Below are positions 50,933 to 60,600 of a stretch of DNA of 64,000 nt, piece after piece. The notes under the pieces were generated by a model, which searched no databases, was not told where the DNA came from, and worked only from the letters and a program-made list of their open reading frames with translations. A program made the translations under genes and the position numbers. This stretch comes from Paenibacillus xylanexedens (GTDB lineage Bacteria > Bacillota > Bacilli > Paenibacillales > Paenibacillaceae): positions 62,001 to 126,000 of the forward strand of contig NZ_VEIO01000002.1 in assembly GCF_007680605.1 (NCBI RefSeq), in the 5' to 3' direction. The number at the start of each line of letters is the position of its first letter. The first letter of the stretch is position 1.

Positions 50933-52904
50933 GGCAGAAGAAAAAAAGGGAAGTAAAGTAGCAGGCAGAATAGAAACAGACCCAACTGAAACAGGCGGAA
51001 CAAGTGGAACAAATAAGATGAACAGCATTAGTGAACCAATCGAACAAAACGAACCTAATAAATCACACGAATCACATGAATCACCCCAATCAAACATAGC
51101 GGATGAAAGACATAGAACGCCAAATGACAACGCAGTCCCTGTGTACGTGGAAGTTCAGGAAAGGATCATACGCCAGGCACTGGAAGCGATGTGGTTTGAA
51201 GATATTTTGGATCGTCGAGTGAACGGCAGTGAGTGGTCGACCTGCGGTGTTACTGCAAATGGTGAATCCGTGGTGTATACGTGTGACGCAGAGCAGAAGT
51301 TTTCGTTTGGAAGGGTGAAGGTGAAGGTTGGATCGATCAAGCGCGAAGGTGTTACCTGCACGGATCTGGATTTATTTTTGGAAGAGATGGTGCTGAATCG
51401 TTTGCAGGGTGCGAAACTGACGGCATTGGTTCAGGAGTTGCAAGAAACGATGGCCAAAGACAGTCAGTGCCGGGCTTTGTTGCCTCTTCGCATTCCGGCA
51501 GAGGATCGTCACTACGATGCGCTCGAAAGTCACATGACCGATGGTCATCTGTATCATCCGAGCTACAAGTCCAGGTTAGGATTCTCGCTGAAAGACAATC
51601 TTGCCTATGGCCCCGAGTTCAATGCCGACGTTCCCCTCGTTTGGGTTGCGGTGAGAAAAGAATTGGCTCAAACGGCTACATCCGATGGGTATGATCTGGC
51701 AGCACTGCTGGAACAGCATCTGACCAAGGAGGATTTGCAGCAATTCGGTCAGGTGATTTTGGACAAAACGGCTTCGCTACGTATGGATGCCTACGTTTTG
51801 ATTCCGATTCATCCGTGGCAATGGGAGCACGCGGTGGAGTCCATATTTGCCAAACAACTTATGGATGGAGACATCATATATCTGGGGACTTCAGCCTCAG
51901 CCTATCGTGCGCAACAATCCATTCGTTCCCTCTCGAATCGTGAAAATCCAGAAGCACCTTACATCAAGCTGGCTTTAAGTATTACGAACACATCTAGCAC
52001 ACGTATTCTTGCCCAACATACGACGCAAAACGCTCCCCTGATCAGTGACTGGCTGGGTCAATTGATACGTGAAGATGAGCTGTTGCAGCGCGAGCAGTTT
52101 GCCATTTTAAAAGAAATCATGGGGCTTTCGTTCCGTTACGAACAATTACCTGTTACGCAGTACGGCCGCGCTTACGGCACTCTGGGTGCGATCTGGCGGG
52201 AAAATGTATCCGTTCACCTGAATGAGGGCGAGACGGCTTGGCCACTGAATGCGCTTATGCTGGTGCAACGAAACGGCGTTCCTTTTATCCAGGAGGCGAT
52301 CGAACGACATGGGGTCCAGCCATGGGCAGAGGCCTTGGTGCGTACACTCACATTGCCTGTCATTCATCTGTTGTATGCGCACGGAATTGCGTTTGAATGC
52401 CACGCACAGAATATCATTTTGGTGCTGGAAAACGAGTTGCCGAAACGCATCATCCTGAAGGATTTACATGATGGCGTTCGTTATGTCCCGGATCGGTTAC
52501 TACACCCGGAACGTGCACCGAAGTTGCATCCTGAACCGGAAACCCATCGCAAATTCAATCGATATTCGTTCATCTATGCTGGCGATGTGTCGGAGGTACG
52601 TGACTATACGTACGATGCGTTCTTTTTTATCTGCATGACGGATATTGTGCTGTCGCTGGAGCCTTATGGTTTGTCCGAAGAAGCTTTTTGGCAACTGTGT
52701 GCCGGAGTAATTATGGATTATCAGCAACAACATCCCGAGTATGCCGAGCGGTTTGACATGTTTGATCTTTTGGCAGAGGATGCCCTGATTGAAGAGATGA
52801 CGAAAAGGCGTTTGTATGGGGATGGAGAGTTATATTTCCGCAAAACAAACAATCCACTCCGGCTAGCCAAGGATATGCTTGAACTGAAGGTAGCAGATCG
52901 ATGA
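50907..52904 (+). CDS. NIS siderophore synthetase (IucA/IucC) 2 with low-complexity N-terminal extension
   Basis: A 665-residue synthetase. Residues about 4-75 are a hydrophilic low-complexity extension (Glu, Asn, Thr, Ser, Pro) without family similarity. The synthetase proper starts near VPVYVEVQERIIRQALEAMW. The ATP motifs are LYHPSYKSRLGF and IPIHPWQWEH; the thumb has FECHAQNIILVLE and IILKDLHDG. The start is a GTG at 50907, eight bases after AGGGAG, inside the end of synthetase 1. The stop overlaps the next ATG. The extension may be a recent in-frame expansion, see the findings. Confidence 0.9.
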   Translation: MRSVEIGNEAEEKKGSKVAGRIETDPTETGGTSGTNKMNSISEPIEQNEPNKSHESHESPQSNIADERHRTPNDNAVPVYVEVQERIIRQALEAMWFEDILDRRVNGSEWSTCGVTANGESVVYTCDAEQKFSFGRVKVKVGSIKREGVTCTDLDLFLEEMVLNRLQGAKLTALVQELQETMAKDSQCRALLPLRIPAEDRHYDALESHMTDGHLYHPSYKSRLGFSLKDNLAYGPEFNADVPLVWVAVRKELAQTATSDGYDLAALLEQHLTKEDLQQFGQVILDKTASLRMDAYVLIPIHPWQWEHAVESIFAKQLMDGDIIYLGTSASAYRAQQSIRSLSNRENPEAPYIKLALSITNTSSTRILAQHTTQNAPLISDWLGQLIREDELLQREQFAILKEIMGLSFRYEQLPVTQYGRAYGTLGAIWRENVSVHLNEGETAWPLNALMLVQRNGVPFIQEAIERHGVQPWAEALVRTLTLPVIHLLYAHGIAFECHAQNIILVLENELPKRIILKDLHDGVRYVPDRLLHPERAPKLHPEPETHRKFNRYSFIYAGDVSEVRDYTYDAFFFICMTDIVLSLEPYGLSEEAFWQLCAGVIMDYQQQHPEYAERFDMFDLLAEDALIEEMTKRRLYGDGELYFRKTNNPLRLAKDMLELKVADR

Positions 52905-53677
52905 GAGTGAACACACTTCAGGAAAAGATTGCTCGCAAACAGCAGGTATATGGCCTTTTTGTATCGATTCCGCATCCGATCATCATCGAGATGATTGGTC
53001 ATGCCAATTATGATTTTGTCATCATTGATCTGGAGCATACGGCAACGTCGATGGAATCGGTAGAAGAGTTGATAAGAGCCGCCGAACTGGTGTGCATCAC
53101 ACCACTTGTACGGATTGCTAAGGTCGAGCGCACGGAAATTCTAAGGGTACTGGACTGCGGGGCACAGGGCATCGTGATTCCCCATGTCGAGACGCTCTCG
53201 CAAGTGAAGGAAGCTGTACATCATGCATATTACCATCCATTGGGTATGCGCAGTCTGAACAGCGGACGTGCAGGTGTATTCGGCAAACTCCCGCTAACGG
53301 AGTACATTACGGAAGCCAACTCGCAGGTGATGATCGTACCGATGATTGAAAGTGTGAAAGGGGTACGTCAGAGCTCGGAGATTTTATCTCATCCGCAGGT
53401 GAGCTTTGTGCTTGAAGGTGCAGCGGACTTATCACAATCGCTTGGTGTGCCCTGGCAGACCAATCACCCGGATGTAAGAGAAGCAATAGGCGTATTGTAT
53501 GAGAACGCGCAACAATTAGGCGTACCTTATGCAACAGTCACAAGAGGCATCGAAGATATGGCGGTATGGCGTGAGCGTGGTGTGCACATCTATGTGCTGG
53601 GGGATGACCGGAATACGGCATTTCGGGCTTACGCCCAAAAGCGGAATGACTATGGAAGCGCAGGTGGACAGTTATGA
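52901..53677 (+). CDS. sbnG: SbnG-like citrate synthase (HpcH/HpaI aldolase family)
   Basis: A 258-residue HpcH/HpaI-type TIM-barrel enzyme. Typical blocks are YDFVIIDLEHTATSMESVE, LVRIAKVERTEILRVLDCGA followed by QGIVIPHVE, VMIVPMIES, and a substrate-site Arg/Glu set. In staphyloferrin B loci the family member SbnG condenses oxaloacetate with acetyl-CoA to citrate, giving the siderophore pathway its own citrate when the TCA cycle is low. Position between an IucA/IucC gene and an SbnH-like gene is the same as in sbn loci, which supports the assignment. It overlaps both neighbours by four bases (ATGA). A true aldolase role is less likely in this context. Confidence 0.87.
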   Translation: MRVNTLQEKIARKQQVYGLFVSIPHPIIIEMIGHANYDFVIIDLEHTATSMESVEELIRAAELVCITPLVRIAKVERTEILRVLDCGAQGIVIPHVETLSQVKEAVHHAYYHPLGMRSLNSGRAGVFGKLPLTEYITEANSQVMIVPMIESVKGVRQSSEILSHPQVSFVLEGAADLSQSLGVPWQTNHPDVREAIGVLYENAQQLGVPYATVTRGIEDMAVWRERGVHIYVLGDDRNTAFRAYAQKRNDYGSAGGQL

Positions 53678-54930
53678 AAACCAGTGTACAACAAGCCTTA
53701 GATGCGATCCAACGCGAAAAGAATGAACCGATCTGCGCGTACATTTACGATCTGGCAGGTATACAGGAGCAGGTACGAGGCATGTTGCAAACGATGCCAC
53801 GGAATACGAAGTTATTTTATGCCATCAAAGCCAATCCCGATCCACGCATTATTGAAGCGCTGCTTCCACTCGTGAAGGGTTTCGAGGTGGCTTCCATTGG
53901 CGAACTGCTCAAGGTTCGGGCGGTGAGCCATGAAGTTCCGATCCTGTTTGGCGGCCCGGGCAAGAAGGAGAGCGAGCTGAAGCTGGCGATCGAGCATAAC
54001 GTGAGTTATATCCATGTAGAAAGCCTGCTGGAGTTGCGCCGTATCATTGCGATTGTGAAAAAGCGACAGCAGCCCGAGGCGCGTGTGTTGCTCCGCATTA
54101 ACTTGCGAAGTAATACGCTGCCACAGACCAAAATTGTGATGGGCGGTGGTCCCAGTCCTTTTGGTATCGATGAAGAGGCGGTGGAGGAAGCGATTGAGCT
54201 GATTCGTGTGGAAGGCGCGGGTGCGGTGCGGTTATGCGGATTCCATTTCCATTCCCTGTCCAACAATATGGACGCAAGGCTGCATGCCGAGATGATCGAT
54301 CTATATTTGCAAAAGGTAGAGCGCTGGCAACAGCAACATAACTTGCAGGTGGACGTGGTCAATGCAGGCGGAGGTTTTGGTGTGACGTATGACGGCAGTC
54401 CGGGCTTCGACTGGTCTTTGTTTACCGCTCTTTTGCAGCAGAGTGAGGCCAGAAAGCGTCTTGCCGCCCATGGTGGAGAATTGTTTTTTGAATCAGGTCG
54501 CTTGTTAGTGGCAGATCACGGTTATTATGCAGCCGAGGTGACGGATATTAAACGTTCGCACGGACAGATGTTTGCCATTTTAAGGGGAGGGACACATCAT
54601 CTTCGGCTGCCTGCGTCATGGGGACATAATCATCCTTTCCACATTGTATATACGGATCGATGGAAGCACGAGTTTACAAGACCCGAGGTACGAGGAGAGC
54701 GAGTCCATATTGTAGGTGAATTATGTACGCCCAAGGATCGTATGCACTCCGATGCAGAGATTGACTGTTTAAGAGTCGGCGATGTGATTGTGTTCGAAAA
54801 ATCCGGTGCGTACGCCTGGACGATCTCGCACCATGATTTCCTGGGGCATCCGCATCCGGCATTCCACTATTTGATGGAGGGTGATGAACATGTCAACGTT
54901 AATGCAACGTTCCAGTCGGCGAACTGCTGA
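53674..54930 (+). CDS. sbnH: SbnH-like PLP-dependent decarboxylase (alanine racemase fold)
   Basis: A 418-residue group IV decarboxylase of the ornithine/diaminopimelate type. The PLP lysine is Lys52 (FYAIKANPD). FHFHSLSNN and NAGGGFG bind the phosphate, and the catalytic Cys region is GELCTPKD. In staphyloferrin B synthesis SbnH decarboxylates the citryl-diamino acid intermediate to a citryl-diamine. Here, with a diaminobutyrate aminotransferase, the expected diamine part is 1,3-diaminopropane; this is inference. The ATG overlaps the sbnG-like stop. Its 3' end overlaps the third synthetase gene by 41 bases. Confidence 0.88.
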   Translation: MKTSVQQALDAIQREKNEPICAYIYDLAGIQEQVRGMLQTMPRNTKLFYAIKANPDPRIIEALLPLVKGFEVASIGELLKVRAVSHEVPILFGGPGKKESELKLAIEHNVSYIHVESLLELRRIIAIVKKRQQPEARVLLRINLRSNTLPQTKIVMGGGPSPFGIDEEAVEEAIELIRVEGAGAVRLCGFHFHSLSNNMDARLHAEMIDLYLQKVERWQQQHNLQVDVVNAGGGFGVTYDGSPGFDWSLFTALLQQSEARKRLAAHGGELFFESGRLLVADHGYYAAEVTDIKRSHGQMFAILRGGTHHLRLPASWGHNHPFHIVYTDRWKHEFTRPEVRGERVHIVGELCTPKDRMHSDAEIDCLRVGDVIVFEKSGAYAWTISHHDFLGHPHPAFHYLMEGDEHVNVNATFQSANC

Positions 54931-56986
54931 ACAGCAGGTAATGGCCGATCTGATGAATATTCTGCTCGCTGAGCAGTTACTTCCGCTGCAAGGTCATCAT
55001 TTTGTTGATTTTGCTACTGCCCCCGCACAGCTTAAACAGTTATATCAAGGGGTTGAAAATCATTGGGAAAAGAGCCACGAGAAAAATCGTACAACGCGTC
55101 AAACAGCTGGTGTACAGACCCATACTGAGTATAACTTAAGTGAGCATAACTCTGTGAAGGATAGCTTTACTGGGAATAGCTCCAGTGAGAATAACTTTAC
55201 TGGGATCGACTCCAGTGGGGATAACTCCATTGCGAGCAATGTCAGCGGCAACAATATGAATAACCATAGCTTCAATAAAAACAACTCCAATAAGGTTGAC
55301 TCTATTCGGGATACGTCCGCAGTTACGCTGCCTTTCAGTCTGGGTTTGCATACCGAAGGGGTGCTTTGTCTAGTTGAACATGGGGTAAAGCAGGGCATTC
55401 AGTGGGTTCAGGGATCACCGATCTATCAGCAACAATCGGATGGAAGGTGGGCGATGCTGGATACTCCGGCGGCCGTGGGGCGTGCGGTATTACAACGGGC
55501 ATTATCCGAAGATGAATTTAAGCAACCGGGTGTGGCAGATTTTCTGTCAAGTTTGGACCTGGCTGTAGAGCAGTATGAACTTGGTTGGAATCAGGTTCAG
55601 ACGTTGTCCGCTTACCATCCGAAGTCTGCGTATGAATGGTTTGTGAAAAGTGAGCGCATTGCAGCACTCCGGGATCGCCCGTTCCATCCTTCCTCCAAAG
55701 CAAAGATTGGATTCAGCGCCGAAGATGTTAAGGCATATGCGGCTGAGTTCGGGAAAGTGATCCGGCTACGCTGGGTAGCGATCAAGCGGGATGCTGTGCA
55801 GCAAGGATGTGAGGACGGCTTGTCGATTCTGAATATGCTCTATGATGCTCAGCGAGAGGAAGTCCAGGCTGAATGCTCTCGCAGAGGTTTGTCGATGAAC
55901 GAGTACTTGCCTATGCCCGTGCATCCTTGGCAGCTGGAACACATCATTTTGCCGCGGTTTACGAAAGAAATCGTAGAAGGCAGCGTTGTGGTGCTTGACG
56001 TGCAGATTGGAGATGTATTTGCTACCTCATCTCTACGGTCGATGGCTCAAACTGCTGAGTCTGCACTCATGCTCAAGTTGCCTGTTAGTGTCCTGTCACT
56101 TGGTGCTGCACGATATCTTCCGGTGGTTAAGCTGCTGAATGGACTTGTGGGAGAGAAGATGTTAAGGCAGGCAGTGGCTTGTGACGAGACATTGAAAGAC
56201 AAGGTATACATGTGTGAGGAGCAGAACTGGTGGGGCTTCATGCCCGAATCGATGGGATTGTTCGACGATCACCCGCGGCATCTGGCGGCACAGATTCGTG
56301 TCTATCCCGCAGAACTGCTGGATGATGCCTACAAAATTGTGCCAATGGCTGCACTTGGCGTCAATCTGGATGGGCATCATCTATTGAGCGAAATTGCGGG
56401 CGGGAATTTGAGAGTAGAAGATGTCCTGGAGTTCTACAATCGAATTGCGACTACATTTTATGATATCGTGATGCGTTTGTTCAAGGTGGGGGTTGTACCG
56501 GAGATTCATGGTCAGAACTGCTGTCTGGTGTTAGAACATAATCAGGTGAAGGGACTATTATTCCGGGATCATGACTCCGTGCGTTTGCATCAACCGTATT
56601 TGGACAAGCACGGGATTGCTGATCCTGGATACCATATTCGTCCGGGGTATTCGAACAGTCTCTATAATGAGACGATCCAGAAGCTGATTTTTTATGTGCA
56701 GTCCCTTGGGACGCAGGTGAATCTGGCTGCGATCATGGAGGCGATGAGCGAAGTGTACCACATCCCGGAAACGAAGTTCTGGGAGATCACGGAGCAAGCC
56801 TGGCGGGAAGCGCTGCACCAGGTGCAGCTTCCCGAGACGGATCGGGCCACGCTGGAGCGCGTGATCTTCGAGAGCGAGGCGTGGCCTGTGAAGTTAGTTG
56901 TCCGTCCGCTGCTTGAGGCGGACGGTGTGCCAGGCGCGATGCCATCGGGCAAAGGCCAAGGGTGGAACCCTTTTTACAAGGCATAG
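54890..56986 (+). CDS. NIS siderophore synthetase (IucA/IucC) 3 with in-frame pentapeptide repeats
   Basis: A 698-residue synthetase. Residues 83-142 are a degenerate repeat insert of 12 pentapeptides rich in Asn and Ser (for example FTGNS, SSENN, FTGID, SSGDN). The catalytic part has FHPSSKAKIGF, MPVHPWQLEH, KLPVSVLSLGAARYLPVVK and the thumb PEIHGQNCCLVLE followed by LLFRDHDSVR. The start is the ATG at 54890, nine bases after GGAGG; a GTG at 54881 is also open. It is the last gene of the siderophore operon. The insert lies before the conserved core and is probably a surface loop. Confidence 0.9.
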   Translation: MSTLMQRSSRRTAEQQVMADLMNILLAEQLLPLQGHHFVDFATAPAQLKQLYQGVENHWEKSHEKNRTTRQTAGVQTHTEYNLSEHNSVKDSFTGNSSSENNFTGIDSSGDNSIASNVSGNNMNNHSFNKNNSNKVDSIRDTSAVTLPFSLGLHTEGVLCLVEHGVKQGIQWVQGSPIYQQQSDGRWAMLDTPAAVGRAVLQRALSEDEFKQPGVADFLSSLDLAVEQYELGWNQVQTLSAYHPKSAYEWFVKSERIAALRDRPFHPSSKAKIGFSAEDVKAYAAEFGKVIRLRWVAIKRDAVQQGCEDGLSILNMLYDAQREEVQAECSRRGLSMNEYLPMPVHPWQLEHIILPRFTKEIVEGSVVVLDVQIGDVFATSSLRSMAQTAESALMLKLPVSVLSLGAARYLPVVKLLNGLVGEKMLRQAVACDETLKDKVYMCEEQNWWGFMPESMGLFDDHPRHLAAQIRVYPAELLDDAYKIVPMAALGVNLDGHHLLSEIAGGNLRVEDVLEFYNRIATTFYDIVMRLFKVGVVPEIHGQNCCLVLEHNQVKGLLFRDHDSVRLHQPYLDKHGIADPGYHIRPGYSNSLYNETIQKLIFYVQSLGTQVNLAAIMEAMSEVYHIPETKFWEITEQAWREALHQVQLPETDRATLERVIFESEAWPVKLVVRPLLEADGVPGAMPSGKGQGWNPFYKA
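55136..55315 (+). repeat. Twelve degenerate 15-bp repeats inside synthetase gene 3
   Basis: Twelve consecutive 15-mers, for example TTTACTGGGAATAGC, TCCAGTGAGAATAAC, TTTACTGGGATCGAC, TCCAGTGGGGATAAC. They are in frame and decay towards the 3' end. Confidence 0.85.
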
Positions 56987-57022
56987 GATTGGGTGGGAGT
57001 GTTCCTCCGATACCTTAACAAC

Positions 57023-57219
57023 GCTAACGATCTCAGATGAGCTTATTGGAGTGATATGGGGGCCACCGGAATTCTAACGATCACCAGGAAGCTTATTTCG
57101 CAAAAAACATAGGATTTTCAGCTCTTTTCGCTTCGTTTTCTCCAAATAGGGTTCCCTGAGATCGTTAGAACATAAAACGGTGTAATTTTACCTAAATAGC
57201 GTCTCTGGTGATCGTTAGA
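57023..57219. repeat. 197-bp fold-back repeat element, copy 4
   Basis: Units lie at 57023, 57073 (direct), 57144 and 57194 (inverted), offsets 0, 50, 121 and 171, centre 57121. Unit 4 is identical in all 26 bases to the complement of unit 1 of copy 1. It starts 36 bases after the last siderophore gene. Confidence 0.85.
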
Positions 57220-57342
57220 AAAAAGGACAGGTGGTAAGGGGAGGGGCTGAAGTTAGCGAGGCTTAATTAGAGAGCCGTAATTAGAGAGGCATAAATACAG
57301 TGAGAATAAAAACAGAATTTCAACTGGTATCAGCCATTTAGA

Positions 57343-57375
57343 GGTGGCCCGTGCGCGGGTTGCCTTCTTTTTTTC
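57343..57375 (+). terminator. Probable terminator downstream of the siderophore operon
   Basis: GGTGGCCCG and CGGGTTGCC (three G-U pairs) with a 4-nt loop, then TTCTTTTTTT. It lies 356 bases after the operon stop, beyond repeat copy 4. Confidence 0.6.
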
Positions 57376-57657
57376 CTTTTTTGATGTTGGTTTCGTCGTA
57401 GATTGTGAGGTCAGATTAAAGTAGCATGCGAGAAAAGATTGACGTAAAGAATGAAGGTGAGATATGAAAACGTTCACTTTTTTGTTTGATTAGTTAGATT
57501 AAATTACGTTACAAAGATGAGACAAATGGTATAATTAGTGCACTGTTAACTAGCAAGTTGTATCTTTTTATCATTTAACGAAAAGGTTTTCGATATGGGA
57601 ATGAAATCAGGCAGTTAAACGTAATAACTATTCAACCAGAAGAGAGTGAGAAATGAC
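57376..57657. other. Upstream region of the beta-galactosidase gene
   Basis: TATAAT at 57530-57535 has only imperfect -35 partners. TGAAAACGTTCAC at 57465 is a poor cre/LacI-type palindrome. Nothing else is recognisable. Confidence 0.35.
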
Positions 57658-60600
57658 ATGAATGTGAAGAGACTTTTTAATGAGGGATGGCAATTTGCCA
57701 AAAGTGACTTAAGTGTTGCGAAGCTGACGGAGCCTTATACAGGAACTGAAAATATTGAAGATGTGAATTTTACTGAGCAAACTAATCACACTGAGCCAAC
57801 GGATCATATTGACCCTATTAATGCTATTGATTCCACTGAACTTGCTAACTTTACCGATCTTCCCAATTCTACTGACCCTACTGTTGATACTGAACTTACT
57901 AAGCCTATTGATCTGACTAAGCTTTCCTTCGAGGCGGTTGAGCTTCCCCATGATTGGCTGATCTATAATACGCTGGATTTATATGAGAACAGTATCGGGT
58001 GGTATCGTAAGACGTTTCATTATGTGAAGCATGATCAGCAGCAGGTGATTCTGTGTTTTGATGGGGTATATATGGATTCATCCGTATATGTGAACGGACA
58101 GTTTGTTGGGGAGTGGAAGTATGGTTACTCTGCGTTCGAGCACGAAATTACGAATGCGTTGTTGGACGGGGTTAACGAAATTTTGGTCAAAGTTGTGCAT
58201 CAGAGTCCGAACAGCAGGTGGTATTCCGGGGCGGGTATCTATCGTAATGTGTGGCTGAAAACGAGAAGTCGCAACCACATCGTAACGGATGGTATCTATG
58301 TCTCTATGCGGCAGCAACCGGATGGTTGGCAGGTGGAGGTAGATACAGAGCTGTGTCTGGAACAGAATCAACGTGCGCAGTTGATCCATACGATTCTATA
58401 TAAAGGTGAGGTCATTGCATTCTCTCAGGCGGAGATTGTGGCGGATGCCGCTACGGGGACGGATCGAGGTACAAATCTTACAAGTGCGAATACCAATACA
58501 AGTACGGATATTAGTGCAATGGGAGATGCAGATGAACGCGCTAAAGCGCATGAACGGGCTAAAGTACATGCACAACCAATTCAGTTTACAAACAGCCAGC
58601 AGCTTAATGTGCTCAATCCCAACTTATGGAGTCCGGACGTACCCCACTTATATGATCTCGTAACAGAACTACGTCTGATCTCGGAAGAGCAGCCTGAGGA
58701 GGTTATCGAGTCTATACCACAGCGGATCGGATTCAAACAGGTCAGACTGGATGCTAGCGAAGGTTTCTACCTCAACGATGTCAAAATGAAATTGAATGGT
58801 GTTTGCGAACACCATGATCTCGGCGCATTAGGGTCTGCGTTTAACGTGACAGCGATGAGAAGAAGGTTTGTTTTGCTGAAAAAGATGGGGGTCAACGCAA
58901 TTCGAACCGCGCATAACATGCCGGCGAAAGAGTTCATGGAACTTGCCGATGAGATGGGCATGCTGGTGGTGTCCGAAGCATTTGATATGTGGGAACGGGC
59001 GAAGACGCCGTATGACTATGCCAGGTTTTTCACCGAGTGGGCACATGCCGACGTAAGAAGTTGGGTGAGACGTGATCGGAATCACGTCAGTCTGATCATG
59101 TGGAGTATCGGGAACGAAATCTATGATACCCATGCGGATGAGCGCGGCCAGGAAGTGACTCGCATGCTGATGGAGTATGTGCAGGAATTTGATCCGAAAG
59201 GAAACGCACGGGTGACGATTGGTTCGAACTACATGCCTTGGGAAAATGCTCAGAAATGTGCGGATATCGTGAAGCTGGCTGGCTACAACTATGCGGAAAA
59301 ATATTATGACCAGCACCATGCCGAGCATCCGGACTGGATTATCTATGGCAGTGAGACCTCTTCGGTCGTGCAAAGTCGGGGCATTTATCACTTCCCATAC
59401 GAACAACCTGTTCTGGACGATGATGACGAGCAGTGCTCGGCACTCGGAAACAGCACGACCAGTTGGGGAGCGAAATCGCCGGAGTATTGCATCATCGCTG
59501 AGCGCGATCATCCGTTTTCTCTGGGGCAATTCCTGTGGACAGGATTCGATTACATCGGCGAACCGACGCCGTATCATACGAAGAATTCATATTTTGGACA
59601 GCTGGACACGGCTACGTTTCCGAAAGACTCGTATTACATTTATCAAGCCGCCTGGACGGATTATAAAAAAAGTCCAATGGTGCATCTATTCCCTTACTGG
59701 GATTTCAGCCCTGGTCAGATCATTGATGTTCGCGTGTGCAGTAACGCACCCAAAATTGAATTGCAACTCAATGGCGAAACCATCGGAACGTATGATATCG
59801 ACCATGCCCATGGAACCCAGTTGTCCGGCTGGTGGAAAGTACCGTTTGAGGAAGGTGAGCTGAAAGCCATCGCTTATGATGAGCATGGTACGGTGATTGC
59901 TACCGATGAACAGCGTTCTTTTACCGATGCGAAGAAAGTACGACTGCTCGGGGATCGACAGGAGTTGCAAGCCAATGGCAAAGACCTTATTTTTGTGGAA
60001 ATTTCGGTTGAAGACGAAGCAGGTCATCCGGTGCACAATGCGAATAACCGTGTGCAGGTGAAGGTGTCCGGTGCGGGACGTTTGCTCGGTTTGGATAACG
60101 GGGATAGCACGGACTATGACCCGTATAAAGGGCTAAGCAGAAGATTGTTCAGCGGTAAATTGATGGCGATTATCGGTTCAACCCATGAGGCAGGAACAAT
60201 CCAGATCGAGGTGTTTTCGGAAGGATTAGAAGGAGCAACAGCTACATTCGAATCTAAAGTAGTGGATGAGGGGCGAAAATCCATAACAGCGGGTGCGAAA
60301 CCTGTATTCATGAAAAATGAAAAGCGTCCGGTACTGACGGGCAACGCTCAGGAAATACCTCTGCGGAAAATTGAAATCATCAGTGAATCAGGACAGATTC
60401 TTGATGCCTCTAACCCGGAAGTGATGGTTACAGCCAAACTGTACCCGGAGGATACCACTTATCGTGATGTGCAATGGTCTGTTGTAAACGATGCTGGCAT
60501 CGTGTCCAATATTGCCAAGGTGGAAGTGATCGCTTCTGGAACGGGCGACGAGCCAGGTTCACAGAGTGTAGACGTAGACGAGAAAAGGCATAGGGTCAGA

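Noticed and set aside
57023..57219. Integron attC-like site (TCTAAC...GTTAGA)
   Set aside because: The core does not follow GTTRRRY, the element is a nested double inverted repeat, and there is no integrase, cassette array or attI in the window.
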